Shown here: piece by piece, positions 1 through 11,071 of the stretch
Position numbering within the stretch: the stretch's first letter is position 1
Layout of the letters: each line of letters starts with the position of its first letter
Assembly: GCA_963556305.1 (NCBI GenBank)
Contig: OY745766.1
Span: 310,001 to 374,000 of the forward strand
Direction: 5' to 3'
Source: Platismatia glauca
Taxonomy: Eukaryota; Ascomycota; Lecanoromycetes; Lecanorales; Parmeliaceae
Length of the DNA stretch: 64,000 nt
Program-made: the position numbers and the translations under genes
The notes under the pieces: generated by a model
What the model was told of the DNA's origin: nothing
What the model saw: only the letters and a program-made list of their open reading frames with translations
Database searches by the model: none

Positions 1-635
1 ACTGGCGGTGTAAATGATTCAGTCTTGCTACTGCTTTGCTCATTACACAACAATGTCAACGAACATGGATGATTGTCTTCCGTGTTGATTTCAAGAAGAT
101 GATGCTTCGAGTTGTTCAGACAGGGGATGCTGTAGCGGAAGAATATTTGACCGGTAACTACCGTATAAATATATGACGGTATCTTATTTTTACTACGGTA
201 TTATTGACTACCTAGGTACCCAGAGAACACAAAGGAAAAAACCGATGACGCTGGCCTCAGTCTAAATACACAAGAATGCTCGGAGATAGGAGCTTCAAAT
301 AGGTATTATTCCCATCGGATCTGCACTCCGGCCGGACTTTTCTTCGCCCCGGCCGCCCTCTCTCTCCAATTCCCTCATCCTTAGCACGATAATGTACGCT
401 AGTCCGGACCGAGCTACATCGAAACGCGTGCTTATCGATAAGAGGCTTGGCAGCTTGAGCCATCATTCCACACTCATTTTCGCAAGCTTACTTCTTCTCT
501 CTTTCCCCTCCGCAGAAGCGGAGGCCGGCACACACTACCAGGCTTTTTGGTTCTGAAAACGGCACTGACATTTCCTGCACGGACCTGAAGCTCTACTGAG
601 ACCCAAGAAGGCAGTAGAGCTCTCCAGCCAGCAGG
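1..635. other. Intergenic: upstream region of URA7
   Basis: No gene seen. An AT-rich patch near 165-200 could act as a TATA-type promoter element. The 17-base motif at 204-220, with core CCTAGGTACC, recurs exactly at 18934-18950. Pyrimidine-rich sequence around 478-520 precedes the start of the CTP synthase gene. Confidence 0.5.
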
Positions 636-2871
636 ATGAAGTATGTTTTGGTTTCTGGAGGTAAGTCTAACACATTTGCGTTCGTCTTGCCCCTCTGTGA
701 CTGTGACTGACTGTCACCGACCGTCTTCAGGTGTGATCAGGTGAGATGGTTTTTCCAAATCCAACAGGTTCTACAAAAGCTGATATCATGCAGCGGGATT
801 GGCAAAGGAGTCATAGGTGGGCTTCAATAACTACTCTGTGAGGCATGCATGGCCAACTAACGCGACTGAAGCCTCGAGCTGTGGACTTCTGTTGAAAACA
901 AGAGGATTCAAGGTACGACACGCTCAGGAAACACGTGGATGAAGCTTGGTGAGGTCGTATCAGCTGATGGATGTGCAGGTGTCTTCAATCAAGATCGACC
1001 CATACTTGAACATTGATGTCCGTCTTGCCCCGCCCGATAGTCAGCAGAAGGATTTGACCAAGAATAGGCTGGTCTGATGGCTCCGGCTGAGCACGGAGAG
1101 GTCTTTGTCCTTGATGATGGAGGCGAAACCGACCTTGACCTAGGGAACTACGAGCGTTACCTCAATGTCACCTTGACCCGTGATAACAATATCACAACTG
1201 GGAAAATGTACCAGAACGTTATAGCCAAAGAGCGAGCAGGGAAATATATTGGCAAAACCGTCCAGATGGTACCCCATCTTACGGATGAGATACAAGAAAC
1301 TATAGAGAGAGTTGCTCGTGTGCCAGTCGACGACACGAACGAAATGCCGGATGTCTGCATCATAGAGCTTGGTGGGACTGTCGGCGACATCGAAAGTACA
1401 GTATTCGTCGAGGCTTTAAGACGATTGCGAAGGTCCGTGGGCAAGGATAACTTCCTGCAGATACATGTTTCGCTGGTCCCTGATATACATGGCGAATTGA
1501 AGAGCAAACCTACGCAGGCCGCTATTCGAGAAGTGCGAAGCCTGGGCTTGAGTCCTGATCTCATTGCATGTCGTTGCTCAATACCCTTGGATCAGAAGCT
1601 CATCGACAAGATAGCCTTGTATTGCGACGTTGAACCAAGTCAGGTAGTTTCCGTGACAGATGTATCCTCTCTCTACCGTGTGCCTCTGCTGCTGGGCTCC
1701 CAAGGTCTCACTGAGCAGCTCATTGACGTCCTTCGCCTTGATCAGGGTACCATATCGCCAGCACTGGTGACGAGAGGGAGCCAGACTTGGAAAGCATGGG
1801 AAGAACTCACAATTTCACGGGATCATTTCTTCAAAGAGGTCAGGATCGTCATTGTTGGGAAATATACCGATCATCCCGACGCTTACCACTCGGTCATCAA
1901 ATCTCTAGAGCATGCTGCAATGGCATGCTCAAGGAAGCTTCTCTTGATAAACGTCCACAGCGGACATCTCGAGGCTGCCACCGAAACGCAATCGCCTGTA
2001 GCGTATCACAAAGCATGGCACCAGGTGTACACCGCACATGGTGTAGTGGTGCCCGGTGGCTTTGGTATACGTGCCTGTGAGGGAATGATTGCTGCAATAA
2101 ATATTTGCCGGGAGAAGAAGACCCCTTTCCTTGGGATATGTCTTGGTCTTCAGCTTGCCGCGATCGAGTTCGCAAGAAACAAGTGTAATATGCCCCAAGC
2201 GGACAGCACTGAATTTCACGAGAATGCGGCCGTTCCTCTCATCATCGAAATGCCTGAGATAGACAAGACTACAATGGGCGCCACCATGCGTTTGTATGTA
2301 TTTCCAAGCAAAATTTACTTGAGAAAGGTTCTAATTTCTTATTAGAGGAATTCGTCCCACTCACTTTCAGCCAGGCTCTGAGTGGTCAAAGGTCTACAAC
2401 CTCTATCGGAACAATCCTGGCTCCTCGATGCCATCTGTGAACGGTATCTCCCCGTCTGGTGTCTTGAACAGTGACGTTACATCTTCCCTCACCAATGGCA
2501 CCTTAAACAACGTCTCTACTGCAAACGGGACCGCGGTGACAAAGCCTTTCCCATTATCAGAGTCAAGTCCTCTAATAATCAACGAACGTCACCGTCACCG
2601 TTGGGAAGTCAACCCTGCTTACGTTGAAACATTGGAGAGCGCTGGCATGAACTTTGTCGGACGCGATGACAGTGGCAAACGGATGGAGATTCTCGAACTC
2701 AAAGACCACCCCTTTTTCGTGGGCGTTCAGTTCCATCCGGAGTACTTGTCCAGGGTCTTGAGGCCCAGTAAGCCCTTTCTCGGGCTTGTAGCTGCGAGTG
2801 CTGGCATTTTGCCTGAGATGATGAGTGGCAAAGGGAGGAGGGCCAGCTCCATGGGAGATGAGGAAACGTGA
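636..2871 (+). CDS. URA7: CTP synthase (glutamine-hydrolysing)
   Basis: Makes CTP from UTP, ATP and glutamine in the cytoplasm, the last step of de novo pyrimidine nucleotide synthesis. Seven exons: 636-660, 731-740, 794-816, 872-912, 979-1017, 1068-2293, 2346-2871, giving 629 residues. Visible in order are the N-terminal synthase start MKYVLVSGGVISGIGKG, the KIDPYLNIDAGLMAPAEHGE region, and GGETDLDLGNYERY. The C-terminal class I glutaminase has the nucleophile motif GICLGLQ and the His/Glu segment GVQFHPEYLS. The start fits the conserved MKYV N-terminus; five small introns lie within the first 70 or so codons, one exon being only 10 nt. A Ser/Thr/Asn-rich insertion of about 45 residues sits in the glutaminase domain just before INERHRHRWEVNP. 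Length and motifs are normal for the family. Confidence 0.97.
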
Positions 2872-4792
2872 TTGGCAGTTGTAGGCAGGAGATCGAGACA
2901 CAAGGTCGGAGTTTTTGATTGTATATAGCTTACAAGGTCGGGGTTGGAGCATGCCATGCTGCATGGTTTCCAGTGGATGCGTGCTCAGCTGAGCATCGTA
3001 AAGGCAGCTACAGGCGCCCTACTGGACATTTCAGGAGAGCTAAATTCACACAGAGATCTAAGGGTCTTTCCAGACGAATGATGGAAACGGCCAAGAGATA
3101 TACATAATATGATTTGATCCACGGCGTGGTTATCAATAGCGAGCAAGCGCTTAGCTGGCACGTGTGATGATCGGTTGTCCTTGATCTGCAAGTCCTGGTC
3201 GGTTCCTGAGCGGTACTCACACATTGCTGTTAGTCCATCAGCATCCATCCCTCACAAGGCTGCGGCATGCAAAGGAAAGGCAACTGCGTCTGGTGATGAG
3301 CACTCATCGTAGATGTGTCGACGTTGGTCCCACCCTGCCTAGCAACTCCGCCTCCGCCGTCGAGCTGGCTCATGCTTGCTGGGAGTTGCTAATCTTGTCA
3401 CCCCGTCGCAAACGCCGGTCAACCGAGTGACCGAGGTGCAGTTGCTCTCGGCTCGTGGTCTGACCACACCGAAAGAGACCAATGCAACATGGTCGCCCTG
3501 TTTCTGCGGGGCAGTCTGAGTATTGAGACGGAGACCCTGCGTTGGCAAGGCTGCCGAGTTGAGTTCTTAGCCTCGCGCGTTGAAGAGAATAAGAAAGCTG
3601 TGCCCAGTGCTTGAGCCTTGACCTCCTGTTTGCCTAAGATTAAAAGCGAAGCGACGAGCGGGGCCATGATTGATCGTACAAAAGAGCGAAGAGATGTAAA
3701 ACAGATCCCCCAAACGAAGATGACGATAGGACAATGACCAGCGCACCGCCAAACCATGATCGGCGGCGTAAAATTCTGACGACTGGGGGAAAGGATATCA
3801 GCCAGCGAACGCTTTCCTCGAAATCATGGCGTGTGGCTGGCAGGCTCTTTGGCTTGTGCTGCCGGTCATTGCTAGACGGCTTCAGCACCAGCCCATGACT
3901 ACTGATCGCGAGTGCCGGGAACGATGTATCCTATGCTCCGTCCGCCTACCCAGTTTGGCGGGCAGAGTTCAAGATTGCACCGTACGCATCATGCTCGCAT
4001 GCTCTACAAAGCCGTGTCATCGTCGGTATACGAAACCTACGGTAAGGCTTGTGCTCAAAATTCTGTTGGGGTAGCATCAAATGCTCGTACAAAGATTCTG
4101 GTTCCCGTGTCATGCTGATAATGACGTTTGTCAGATCGATGGCGATGGTGTGAGGAGCCATTCAAGGTGCGTCCTAGCGTATCAGGCTGCTTAATGCTTT
4201 CAATAACAGAACTTTGTGCGTGGAGAGAAAGTACCCTCTTCTACTTGATTCATCTACCGTCGTTTAGCATTCCAGTCGTTTTCATCCGTGCTTTCTCTCA
4301 AGAAGGGGCTGCAGTGGCGGTTCTGGCTTACGATTCTGGCCAACGTTGAAGCTCTGCACAGTGCACGTCGCGTCTAAAGCAACGTCGCGATGACATACCA
4401 ACACCGGCAGTTCAGTCTATTGTGCCATGGGTTCTACAACTAGCACTGAACTCCTGTGAGACGCTCAGGAGAGAAAGGAAGAGATTGTTGGTCAGGCTCT
4501 GGCCGACGGTCGTTCATCCACAAACGAAACGGGAAATTTGTGATTGCCGTAGTCTTCAGGCTCTTCATGCTGCAATACTCGCCGACGAATGCACTCCCAC
4601 TCACTCCAGTCGCGCCTATCCATTCATCGGAGACTTTTCTTCGCGTATCGCATTATCGGCTTTATGTTGTCTCATCAGTCGCGTGGGCACTCGCATATAA
4701 GAAATGAGCCATCCCGCGCAGCTCTTCTAATGCGTCAATAATAAATCGTACCCTTACTACACAGTATCTCTGACATATCTTCCACCCTAAAG
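2872..4792. other. Intergenic, no supported gene
   Basis: About 1.9 kb after the URA7 stop. Only short overlapping ORFs occur on both strands, none with a recognisable domain, signal peptide or convincing splice structure. The last part should contain the promoter and leader of the next gene. Confidence 0.5.
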
Positions 4793-5830
4793 ATGAGATA
4801 CTCGAATGCTACATTAGGCCAACTATGTTCCTCGCTCGCTTGTGTATTCATGACGGTGAACACATTTGCCATTGTCTCGCCATCGCAGACTCTCTCCTCA
4901 AGCGCTTTCGCAAATTCCCAATTCGTGAATGCAACAGCTCTAGATCTAACCATAGACCCCCGCTTCGGCCTCAGGGGAAACTATGGAGAAACCAGTATCC
5001 CCCTCACGCCCTGCTTCATGAACGTAGTGGAGTTGCTAGCCCGATATGCTGAGCTTGATTGGCTGAGCAGAGTCAGACGGCGTCACGGCGTCGTACTTCC
5101 TTCTTACCCGCAAGTCGAAATCGCTATACTACCGGCTGCTCCGGCAACCTCTGTCGAGGTCCGCTTGATCATTTGGGGCCTGTGGACCGGTGTCCACAAC
5201 ATGATCAACGAGAAACAGTATTTCGAAGTTGAGTTTGAGATGTTTTGGGAAGGCGAGGTGGTGGCTTCTATCTTTCTCACGAAACCGATGGACCTTCAAA
5301 ATGCCAGCAGCAATGGAACTTTTGACACCGATTCTAGTCCCAGCGAAACCACAGACGGCACCTTGGATACCTTGAATAGCACAGAAATTTCTCCTGCTAC
5401 CTTGAACGAAGGCCACTTCGACTGGAAACCCTTCTTCTCGCCCACGGCCAAATCCCTCACCGTCGTCGAAGTCTTCCTCACAGTCATGGCCGGTCTGAAA
5501 AACGCAGCCCCGCACGCAGCCTCCGATAAAATCCCCAGACCGTACGCATCAGCCGCGACTGATGTCTTTGCAAATGTGCAATTCTATCTCCACAAAAGGA
5601 GAAGCCCACGCACGAAGCCGCCCTACTTTCAGTACATTCATGTCATCAAGGCTTTGAGACTCGTTCCCGGGTATCTGTTGGAGAAGAAGAGGTTCTCGGA
5701 GATGTTTTTTATGATAGAGGTTAGCGGCGTTACGGTTGGGGAGGGGTATTTGGAGAAGGGTCATTACGTTCCTCCAAGCTTTGGCGCAGGGAATTTGCTT
5801 GAGCCGAAGGACAATGTGTCGCTTTCGTGA
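4793..5830 (+). CDS. Hypothetical secreted protein
   Basis: Single-exon ORF of 345 residues. The first 25 or so residues have a hydrophobic core (ACVFMTVNTFAIV) that looks like a signal peptide, so the protein is probably secreted or enters the secretory pathway. The rest is a mixed alpha/beta-like sequence with several N-glycosylation sequons (NAT, NGT, NST), a Ser/Thr-rich stretch around residues 165-205 and no catalytic motif I know. The start is the first ATG of the frame, about 60 bases after an upstream in-frame stop region. It is isolated by about 1.9 kb upstream and 0.55 kb downstream. I do not recognise the family. Even codon texture and length argue that it is a real gene. Confidence 0.75.
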   Translation: MRYSNATLGQLCSSLACVFMTVNTFAIVSPSQTLSSSAFANSQFVNATALDLTIDPRFGLRGNYGETSIPLTPCFMNVVELLARYAELDWLSRVRRRHGVVLPSYPQVEIAILPAAPATSVEVRLIIWGLWTGVHNMINEKQYFEVEFEMFWEGEVVASIFLTKPMDLQNASSNGTFDTDSSPSETTDGTLDTLNSTEISPATLNEGHFDWKPFFSPTAKSLTVVEVFLTVMAGLKNAAPHAASDKIPRPYASAATDVFANVQFYLHKRRSPRTKPPYFQYIHVIKALRLVPGYLLEKKRFSEMFFMIEVSGVTVGEGYLEKGHYVPPSFGAGNLLEPKDNVSLS

Positions 5831-6386
5831 ATGGGCATAGTATAGCGATCTGATTTGTACTTAACGATTGCGCTAAACGGCTGTCTATTTGTAGAAGGTC
5901 CTAGGATTCAAGTGCTCGTTACTCTTTTTAGCCTATTCAATATAGTCAGTAAGATGCCAAGGGTAGCTTTACACGCTTGTCCCTGTTATGTCTTTGTTTT
6001 GAAAGTTTTCCTTGGCCGTGTTTCTTTCAGGCAAGAAGAGGGAAAGACTTGACTGTCGACATAATATCAGCTCAACACAACATACCTATGTATCTTGCTC
6101 GGCCAATTTCCTCTTCGTTATCACTTTTAAGCTAGGCCGAAAACAGGACCGTATCGATATGAATGCTTGGCAGCCGAGGCAGCCCAAGAACGGAAACGTC
6201 GCAACAGCACTCTTTTCACACGAACTCTGCAAGCTCGTCATCAACACCCTCGCTATATGGTTGTTCCTAAATGTTCTCTGTCCCTGTGACTCATACAAAC
6301 TGTGTCCGACTGCTCCACGAGAATAACTCTTTGCCACACTCAAAGACAAACCTTCCCACCGTCTCCCTTCACGTTCAACACTCACA
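5831..6386. other. Intergenic between secreted protein and DOM34
   Basis: 556 bp, AT-richer than the flanking genes. Nothing recognised beyond the likely 3' end of the upstream gene and the promoter of DOM34; C-rich sequence just before 6387 is typical of a fungal leader. Confidence 0.5.
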
Positions 6387-7595
6387 ATGCGCCTCGTAAA
6401 ACAAGCAATTGACCGTGATGGGTCTGGCACCATCACCCTGCTCCCTGAGGATCCCGAAGATATGTGGTTCACCTACAACCTCATCCGCCCTTCGGACCTA
6501 CTCCGCGCATCCGCGCTCCGTCGCATCACCACAGAATCAGCTACAGGATCCACATCCTCCACGCGAGTGCACATAAACCTACTCATACGAGTGGAAAAGC
6601 TAGATTTTGACACGCAGTCGTCACAGCTACACGTATCAGGACGTATAATCGAGGAGACGAAGTACACAAAGGTAGGGCAATGGCATACTTTAGACTTGGA
6701 ACTGAACAGGAATTTTACTTTGGAAAAGAAGGACGGATGGGATTCAGTGGCAAGAAACCTTGTGAAAGAAGCGTGTGACCCTGTAAAGCAAGCGGATGTT
6801 TGGGCTGTGATCATGCAGGAAGGTTTGGCGCATTTGGCGGTCTTGACGGGCCAGAGAACAGTCCTCCGACAGAAAGTGGAAACAACGGTTCCGAAGAAAA
6901 GGGGGACGGGCAAGCAGGGAGATCATGATAAAGCACTTGAAAGATTCTTTCAGACAACCTTAGATACGCTGCTTAGACACATCGATTTGAGCGCGAATCT
7001 GCCAATCCTGTTGGCGAGTCCTGGCTTCGTGGCTCAGGCTTTTCTGAAGTTCACGCTGGAGACGGCGACGAAGACGGGTAACAAGGCGCTGATGGGGCAG
7101 AAAGGGAATTTTGTCGTCGTGCACGCGGCTTCAGGATATCTACACTCATTGAACGAAGTATTACAGTCCTCGGAAGTCCTTGCTAGATTAGAAGACACTA
7201 AGTACGCCCGCGAGACGAAGTTGATGGATACTTTCATGAATCTTCTCTACAAAGACGACGGCCGCGCCGCTTACGGTCCTAGAGAAGTTGAGCAGGCGGT
7301 GGAAAAAGGGGCTGTCGGGAGAGGTGGTGGAATACTTCTCATCAGTGATTCTTTGTTCAGGGCACAAGATGTGGGAACACGAAGACGCTGGGTAGGTTTA
7401 GTGGATAGAGTCAGAGAGGCCGAGGGAGGAGAAGTAAGGATTCTAAGTGGGACGCATGAAAGCGGCAAGCAATTAGAGGGTTTGGGAGGCATCGCTGCGA
7501 TGCTAACGTTTCCGTTGGAATATTTGGACGGGGAGGATGAAGTGGAAGACGAAAATGCACTACGGAAAGGAGATACTGACGAAGAGAAAACCTGA
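6387..7595 (+). CDS. DOM34: Pelota/Dom34, ribosome rescue factor
   Basis: With its GTPase partner Hbs1, Dom34 enters the empty A site of stalled ribosomes and dissociates them (no-go and non-stop decay). The uninterrupted ORF encodes 402 residues, the usual length. The N-terminal eRF1_1-like domain begins MRLVKQAIDRDGSGTITLLP and contains EDMWFTYNLIRPSD. The central eRF1_2 domain includes ADVWAVIMQEGLAHLAVL, without the GGQ motif of eRF1, as expected for pelota. The C-terminal eRF1_3 domain has AVEKGAVGRGGGILLISDSLF and ILSGTHESGKQLEGLGGIAAML. A short acidic tail follows. No intron is needed. It converges with the broken coding region at 7679-8559. Confidence 0.96.
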   Translation: MRLVKQAIDRDGSGTITLLPEDPEDMWFTYNLIRPSDLLRASALRRITTESATGSTSSTRVHINLLIRVEKLDFDTQSSQLHVSGRIIEETKYTKVGQWHTLDLELNRNFTLEKKDGWDSVARNLVKEACDPVKQADVWAVIMQEGLAHLAVLTGQRTVLRQKVETTVPKKRGTGKQGDHDKALERFFQTTLDTLLRHIDLSANLPILLASPGFVAQAFLKFTLETATKTGNKALMGQKGNFVVVHAASGYLHSLNEVLQSSEVLARLEDTKYARETKLMDTFMNLLYKDDGRAAYGPREVEQAVEKGAVGRGGGILLISDSLFRAQDVGTRRRWVGLVDRVREAEGGEVRILSGTHESGKQLEGLGGIAAMLTFPLEYLDGEDEVEDENALRKGDTDEEKT

Positions 7596-7678
7596 ATTAG
7601 CACTCTCGAGATCTGCAAAGGAGTGAAAGCTCTATTCCGTACAGGCTCTGCTCGGAAACTTCTCCGTCTCAAGGACGT

Positions 7679-8559
7679 CTAACCAGGAGAGCCACCACAA
7701 GGGACATAGACGTATCCATCCTCGTCGCCACTCCCGCCTCCCTCACGCTCAATAACGTCGAAACAATAAGACAACGCAAGACTGCAATCGTCAGGCTTGC
7801 CCTCCCCTTCTTCAAACCTTGCCCTAGAACCCCTAAGGCTGTCGCCGGGCGATGATCCTAACTCTCTCTTTTCATCGAGTCCTCTGATGACGCTCAGCTG
7901 GCCTTTGAGAATGCGCCTTCGGGCCCATCGTCGTCGGCTGTCCCAGGTTGGCATTCCGCGTCTCTTCCTTCACACGCCGGGGATCTCGCCAAAGAGCAAG
8001 AAGCGTGTCCGAGTCAGCACATGGTCTCTTTTCGTGCCAGTCAGGCGACGAACTCGCAGTATGAGTCTTACTCTTCCGCTCCTCTCTGCCTTCTCCCCTC
8101 TCTCACACCTCTAGATGGGACCCAACTCATCTTGTGCGAAGAAAGTGGAAACGTTGCTCTTGAACGAAAAGTAATCATTGAGCAATACGATGAAGATATT
8201 CGAGGCTGATAACGGAGCTGTGTTCTCATTTAAATAATGCCTTGGTGGGAATGAACTTGGCGTATTTGGAAGGAGCGGAAGTGTAATTTCATCTACTAGT
8301 CGTTCCTGCATCTTTGGGTCGAGGAGGTCAAGGAAAAATGTACTGGAGATGGCTTCTTTGAATCCTGCTAGGGTTTCCTGGTGATTGGAAAAGTCTGATT
8401 TTGGGGACCTGATTGTGGTGCTTGATTTGATTGATGGGATGTTTGGTTCCTGAGGATGTTCTCCAACGAGAGTGTTTGGTGCACGTTGTCGATTTTGATG
8501 GCCAAGGCGTCTAGACCTTGCTGATAGCAGATCTGGGAGGTCTGAAACTTCCATGTCAT
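7679..8559 (-). pseudogene. Unresolved coding-like region, possibly decayed gene
   Basis: The minus strand has protein-like stretches that change frame. One frame carries CYQQGLDALAIKIDNVHQTL up to a stop near 8368. A second is open for 147 codons (8111-8554) and contains EAISSTFFLDLLDPKMQERL. A third, near 7900-8060, has SSPDWHEKRPCADSDTLLAL. The last (7679-7954) ends DEDGYVYVPCGGSPG then a stop. I could not join these with convincing splice sites; both a multi-exon hypothetical gene and a frameshifted pseudogene remain possible. I do not recognise the protein. It converges with DOM34, leaving about 80 bases between stops. Confidence 0.3.
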
Positions 8560-8753
8560 CTTTTAGCTGGACCTGATAGATGCCAGGATGTTCTTACACG
8601 TCGTGGATCCAGCTTTCGTGCAATACTATGCAGCACGATTAGCTACATCGTAGCTTAGCATCAAGTACATAAGTGGTCGTCACTGCGCATAAACCTCCTC
8701 ATGATCAGTCCGCCGTTCATATCGCGAAGCACATCATCTAATCCCATCCACTG

Positions 8754-9503
8754 CTAGGAGTACAACAGCCACATCTCATCCCTCATTGGAACCAGAAGCG
8801 AATTGAGCCCACCCTCAGCCTTGAACGTCCAGTTTTTCCATGCAAACGCCTTGCGGAGCCAGTCTGGCCCACTCGGTTACTGAAGGCATGGCGTCGGCGG
8901 GATAGGGAATGAAAAGGGGATATACCCGTTCATCGCATACGCTTCTCGCATCCTTCATCACAGGCCTCCATTTAGCGGAGATGTCGACGAAGTCACTCGT
9001 GCTCGCTGAGCGCGATGGTGGGTCAAGTGTAAAGACATTTGTAAAAGGTGTCTCACCTGTCTTCTCGAATAACAAACTCCCAGAACTCGGGCAGCGTATT
9101 GGGTGAAAAGGTAGCGAGACGCTATTTCATCCTGCGCCATCATGGTTTCATTTCTCTACACAGGGTACAGAGACCTCAAGAAGTCTGCTGGCGAAAGCTT
9201 GCTGGGAGCGAAGATCTCCTGGCGTTGGCTATGGTGTGCCTCCTCTTCCTGCCATTTGGCTAGATCCCCCTTCTTTGTTCTCCACGCGTCCGAGCAGGCC
9301 TCTATACGCTCCCATGTTCATTTTCAAATACCAAGTCCAGTGTCCACCACTGCTGGAAACATGATACATGGAAGAATCTAGGCCTTTGTGCGGCTAGGCG
9401 ACCAATTTGGAGACCCAGGATTTGGCAGCGGCTTGATCCATGGTGCGACTTCAGAGCGTGTATCTAGCATAGCGCCCCATGCGTTGTCCAAAGCTCGGCT
9501 TAT
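8754..9503 (-). pseudogene. Fragmented coding sequence, probable pseudogene
   Basis: Reading the minus strand from 9503 down, successive protein-like pieces lie in different frames: ALDNAWGAMLDTRSEVAPWI (9378-9503, ends in TAG); FFHVSCFQQWWTLDLVFENE (ends in TAG at 9302); SDAWRTKKGDLAKWQEEEA (9156-9305, ends in TAG); LATFSPNTLPEFWEFVIRED (9057-9121); DFVDISAKWRPVMKDARSV (about 8890-9000); and WLRKAFAWKNWTFKAEGG with a stop at 8754. Most breaks are one- or two-base frame changes or a TAG, and several are too close for introns of normal size (one candidate intron would be only 40 nt), which favours decay. The family is not recognised. A multi-exon gene with unusually short introns is the alternative. 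Confidence 0.45.
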
Positions 9504-9951
9504 CTAAGGATGATTACTATCAGAAGGAAAGGCAGATGCCATATTCCGTGTTCATTGTACAGCTCCGAAATGTTGATTATGTAGCAAACATTTGAAATTT
9601 TCAAATTAGGAAAGAAAATACATTTTGACCACTGGAGATGGAAGATCAAAGAAATCTCCTAAGCTTTCGACCAAATATTAGTGACGCTACGCGGGCGATG
9701 CTTCAAAGCACAAGCCTCAACGTACGGATGAGTCGCAGAAATTGCGATTGCCCGAATCCAAAGGGAACAATTGCTGGATATAAATCGTCTGATTTAGACC
9801 TGCTCATAAACAACTCGTGGCAGGGAATCGCTTGCAACTGGTGCCGCAATTTGTCCAGCTTTCGTTACCAAGGGCCAATACCCCCCCTAAAATGACACAT
9901 TTTATACATCGATCCGGCTGCGATTGCATCTTCCAACACGACCAAGATGTC
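9504..9951. other. Intergenic, nothing recognised
   Basis: About 450 bp between the fragmented coding region and the stop of the DUF1772 gene. AT-rich around 9540-9620. Only short ORFs. Confidence 0.5.
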
Positions 9952-10531
9952 TCAGACCAACGTTGCCCACAACCCCAGCACAGCTCCCACCAGCGGGAAC
10001 ATACCCCTCCCTAGATTCAGCATTCCCCACCAATCCACCAACTCCTTTGTACTCTCTCCCTTCGCCAACCCCACCTCTGTAGCTTTCTCGCCCGCATCCA
10101 ATCCCTTCATCTCGTCGTGCTTTTCGAAAAGCTTCCGATTGGTAGGCATCATCCCGAAAATCGTGTACGGCCATATGCCAAACGTCATCAATGCAGATAG
10201 TCCATACATTTCAGCTTTGGGGTGATTTAGGGTACCGTAGAGTCCGTAGGAGAGGTAGCTGTAGGACATGATGGAGACAAGGGCGATGGCGGGGTTTATC
10301 AGCTTGCCCCGGTCGAAGGTGATTTGCCATTGCCTGACCAGGACTGGAGTTGGGGCGATGAGCAAGCCCGGGACTGAAAGGAGCGATATGCCAAAAATGC
10401 TACCTGCGAGTTGTGTTAGAGCCATTCGATAGGGGAGGTCCTTCTAAGGAATGCTGCCAACCAGAGCAGAATGCTGAAGCGGTGATGCCCACTGTCTGGG
10501 CAATGCGGATGGCTGGTGGCAGGGGCTCCAT
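9952..10531 (-). CDS. DUF1772 / anthrone-oxygenase-like membrane protein
   Basis: Two exons: 10462-10531 and 9952-10403, giving 173 residues. The intron (10404-10461) starts gttggc and ends ctcgcag with a ctaac branch site; removing it restores the family N-terminus PPAIRIAQTVGITASAFCSG followed by SIFGISLLSVPGLLIAP. Four hydrophobic helices are visible: near the N-terminus, AIALVSIMSYSYLSYGL, LSALMTFGIWPYTIFGM, and the C-terminal GMFPLVGAVLGLWATL. The family includes noranthrone/anthrone oxygenases of polyketide pathways, plus many members of unknown role. The segment IWPYTIFGMMPTNRKL matches its conserved xPYTxxxMxPTN region. No polyketide synthase lies nearby, so a secondary-metabolite role is not supported here. 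It is divergent from the KDEL-receptor-like gene. Confidence 0.85.
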
Positions 10532-11071
10532 GGGTAGCTACAAGATGTAGTGACGAGCTAACGGACGCTTGAAATTGTATAGTAATCAGTTGCAACTCTT
10601 GTGGACGTACTCCTGTTGGTTTGTACAGATGTGGATACGTATATTGGCTACAGAGCTTGCTTAGCGGTAATGAACTTCGATAGAAAATCATAGGAGATTC
10701 GTCTCGCTTAGACGATAATTAACGTAAGATACGCTAAGCGCATGGACGGTACGAGCAATGAAACGGGATTGGCGTGTTTCGACGTGCCTATCTTTAGAAC
10801 TTCAGAAATTATTGCTTACAAGAACCAAGAGCCCCTATTATTAAGACCTCGCAATACAAAGAGAACGTCACTGCTCTGCCGAGTGCCTCCCGGGCCCTCT
10901 GAACAAAAGGCTCTCGCCGTGGTGGCAGTTTTGGATGTTGGCTGGGGTTGGTCACTGATCATCAGGCTCCAGCCAAAGCGATGCTTGCAACGAGCCTGAG
11001 TTCTCTCACACAAGACTGTCTGGTGCTGTCAACTGTCGCTCTCGGCTATCATTCATTCGGTCAGGAGCAAG
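10532..11071. other. Divergent intergenic spacer
   Basis: 540 bp between the starts of the DUF1772 gene (minus) and the KDEL-receptor-like gene (plus), presumably holding both promoters. No specific site could be assigned. Confidence 0.5.
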
